Assembly (NCBI RefSeq): GCF_001510665.1
Contig: NZ_LMTI01000003.1
Coordinates: forward strand, 221,766-285,765
Source of the DNA: Bacillus sp. FJAT-27445
GTDB taxonomy: Bacteria > Bacillota > Bacilli > Bacillales > Cytobacillaceae
Direction: 5' to 3'
DNA length: 64,000 bases
In this document: positions 62,764 to 64,000 of the stretch, piece after piece
Numbering within the stretch: the first letter of the stretch is position 1
Layout: the number at the start of each line of letters is the position of its first letter
Program-made: the position numbers and the translations under genes
The notes under the pieces: generated by a model
The model's input: the letters and a program-made list of their open reading frames with translations, nothing else
Database searches by the model: none
What the model was told of the DNA's origin: nothing

Positions 62764-62853
62764 AATTATTATATTTAAAGGTAAAATGTGTAACGTTTAT
62801 CAGTCCTCCTTCGACTATTGAATTGCATGACAAAATGATTGGGAGGAAAAAAC

Positions 62854-63777
62854 ATGGGAAACAAAAGATTCATTATTGCGGGATTAACATTGGCATTGCT
62901 TGGTGCCCCTCTTCTGCATAATACAAATGCGGCGTTTGCTGACGAAACAAATAATATTATCTCAGCACAAATAATAAAGGCTCCAATCGAGTTATCCGCC
63001 AAGCAGGCTGTTAAGATGGCAGCGGATTTTGCGACAGCATCCTCTTACGTCCAAATGGGTGGCTCCTATAAAGAAGGAGAGTATAAGACCTTTGCTTACA
63101 AGGGGACCACGTACCGTTACCTTTCGAGCTCCATTGATACAAAGAAGGAGCTATTAAGCTATTTAAAGAAAACGTTAACCCATCATGCAGCGGAAAAGTA
63201 CTTGAAAGACAAGGGAATTATTGTCCACAAAGGCAAGCTTGCCCAGCAGGAAGCCGATGGAGGCTCAACCTTGCAGTGGGATAAAGCGACCGCCGAGTTT
63301 GTTAGAACAGATAAGAATGTAAAAGTTTACCGCCTGGTCGTTCCAGTGGGTGAAACAGGAGAAAAAGCTGCCTATATTGTAAGGTACCACTTCTATCCTA
63401 CAATTGGTTACAGAATCAGCAGCGAGCCTTTTCTCGATTTGGATGTCCCACTAAACATCAATCCAGCTTTTGCATTCTTTAAGTTTTTGCTTGCTGATGT
63501 GAATGTATCGAAACAACAATTCCTTAATCCTGCATCAACTGCATGGGTGGATGAATTTAAAAAAGGAATTAAAAAGGTAGAGGTCCGGGAAATGAAGGAA
63601 ATAACCAGGAACAAGACGCAAGTTGAATACGCGGCAACATTCAATGTTGAACTTGATGCGGGCTATAAAGGGCAATTGCAGCCTGGAACCAATCAGCTAT
63701 ACTTCTTGATACAACAAACTGGTGATATGGAGTTCAAAATTGCCAGCTATAGCACCACCCCGCAAATTCGAAAATAA
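62854..63777 (+). CDS. Secreted IseA-like protein (DL-endopeptidase inhibitor family)
   Basis: 307 residues. Signal peptide about 1-30 (FIIAGLTLALLGAPLLHNTNAAFA). Residues about 45-165 resemble IseA/YoeB, the secreted inhibitor of cell-wall DL-endopeptidases: YKGTTYRYLSSSIDTKKELLSYL, HHAAEKYLKDKGII, GKLAQQEADGGS and LVVPVGETGEK. It is much longer than B. subtilis IseA (181). The extra 130 C-terminal residues (WVDEFKKGIKKVEVREMKE...) look like an NTF2-type or beta-rich domain and are unassigned. ATG 62854 follows GGGAGG; 62839 is too early. Confidence 0.65.
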   Translation: MGNKRFIIAGLTLALLGAPLLHNTNAAFADETNNIISAQIIKAPIELSAKQAVKMAADFATASSYVQMGGSYKEGEYKTFAYKGTTYRYLSSSIDTKKELLSYLKKTLTHHAAEKYLKDKGIIVHKGKLAQQEADGGSTLQWDKATAEFVRTDKNVKVYRLVVPVGETGEKAAYIVRYHFYPTIGYRISSEPFLDLDVPLNINPAFAFFKFLLADVNVSKQQFLNPASTAWVDEFKKGIKKVEVREMKEITRNKTQVEYAATFNVELDAGYKGQLQPGTNQLYFLIQQTGDMEFKIASYSTTPQIRK

Positions 63778-63784
63778 AAATAAG

Positions 63785-63820
63785 GGAACCTGCTTAAATT
63801 TATGCAGGTTCTTTTTTTTG
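63785..63820 (+). terminator. Terminator after IseA-like gene
   Basis: GAACCTGC pairs with GCAGGTTC around TTAAATTTAT; eight T residues follow. From here to 64000 I see no gene or clear signal. Confidence 0.85.
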
Positions 63821-64000
63821 CCAAAATACAAAAAGAGCCAACTTTTAAAAGAATTAGTAAAAAGGTCCGAAATTGCCAGCGTTGGAAGGTGGAACTTATA
63901 GGGATTTATTACCTAAATTCCTAATTCCTTCTTCTTTTGGTTTATTGAGTATGTAACCGGGTAATCAATACATTGTAATCGAAGCCGGCTGTTTCAGAAA

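Overview
The window is chromosomal DNA of a spore-forming Firmicute of the Bacillaceae (Bacillus/Mesobacillus type). It carries spo0F, spoIIR, rsfA, sspH and pbpG, strong AGGAGG-type ribosome binding sites with frequent TTG and GTG starts, and a gene order that follows the B. subtilis ywf-ywh-ywi-ywj-ywk-ywl-atp segment (the spo0F/atp arm of the chromosome) almost gene for gene. Nearly every gene could be assigned to a family. The accessory material is a decayed IS200/IS605 element at the left edge, two families of Bacillaceae intergenic repeats, a two-gene insertion (ATPase and secreted protease) before the atp operon, and a secreted protein at the right edge.

Layout. 1-960: remnant of an IS200/IS605 element (frameshifted tnpA, no tnpB, right end resembling an omega-RNA scaffold). 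988-9417: lipL, rsfA, a DUF1450 protein, ywfO, ywgA, ywhB, ywhC, ywhD, pbpG. 9678-14404: speE-speB (polyamines), a MITE-like repeat, ywiB-argS, sspH. 14519-16723: uvsE and clsB on the minus strand. 16973-27981: fatty-acid degradation locus: fadF, mmgA, mmgB, two acyl-CoA dehydrogenases, a TetR regulator and icmF (fused isobutyryl-CoA mutase). A FadR-like operator overlaps the fadF promoter. 28473-36585: rpoE, pyrG (with a G-stuttering attenuator leader), ywjG, spo0F, fbaA, tal, murAB, glpX. 36904-42794: rho, rpmE, tdk, a CDF transporter, prfA, prmC. 42882-51162: a YflT-like protein, spoIIR, a KGG-repeat stress protein, ywlB, a DnaA-box cluster, ywlC, mntP, ywlE, rpiB, ywlG, glyA, upp. 51221-54468: an AAA ATPase and a Vpr-like subtilase. 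54859-62239: the complete atpZ-I-B-E-F-H-A-G-D-C operon, preceded by cre and Rex/Fnr-like sites. 62240-63777: nested repeats, then an IseA-like secreted protein.

How the genes work together. The fatty-acid locus supplies acyl-CoA oxidation, thiolysis, electron transfer (FadF) and branched-chain acyl-CoA isomerisation. Glycolytic and gluconeogenic enzymes (fbaA, glpX, tal) sit with cell-wall (murAB), sporulation phosphorelay (spo0F) and transcription (rpoE, rho) genes. The prfA-prmC pair couples release factor and its methylase. The ywlC-upp block joins tRNA modification, arginine dephosphorylation, one-carbon and pyrimidine salvage, leading into ATP synthase.

I found no wholly new multigene system. 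The most informative non-coding signals are the pyrG leader, the DnaA-box cluster, the atp operon upstream region, the fatty-acid operators, the IS605 remnant with an orphan omega-RNA-like end, and the nested repeats near 62.4-62.8 kb. Family calls are from reading the protein sequences; no database search was run.
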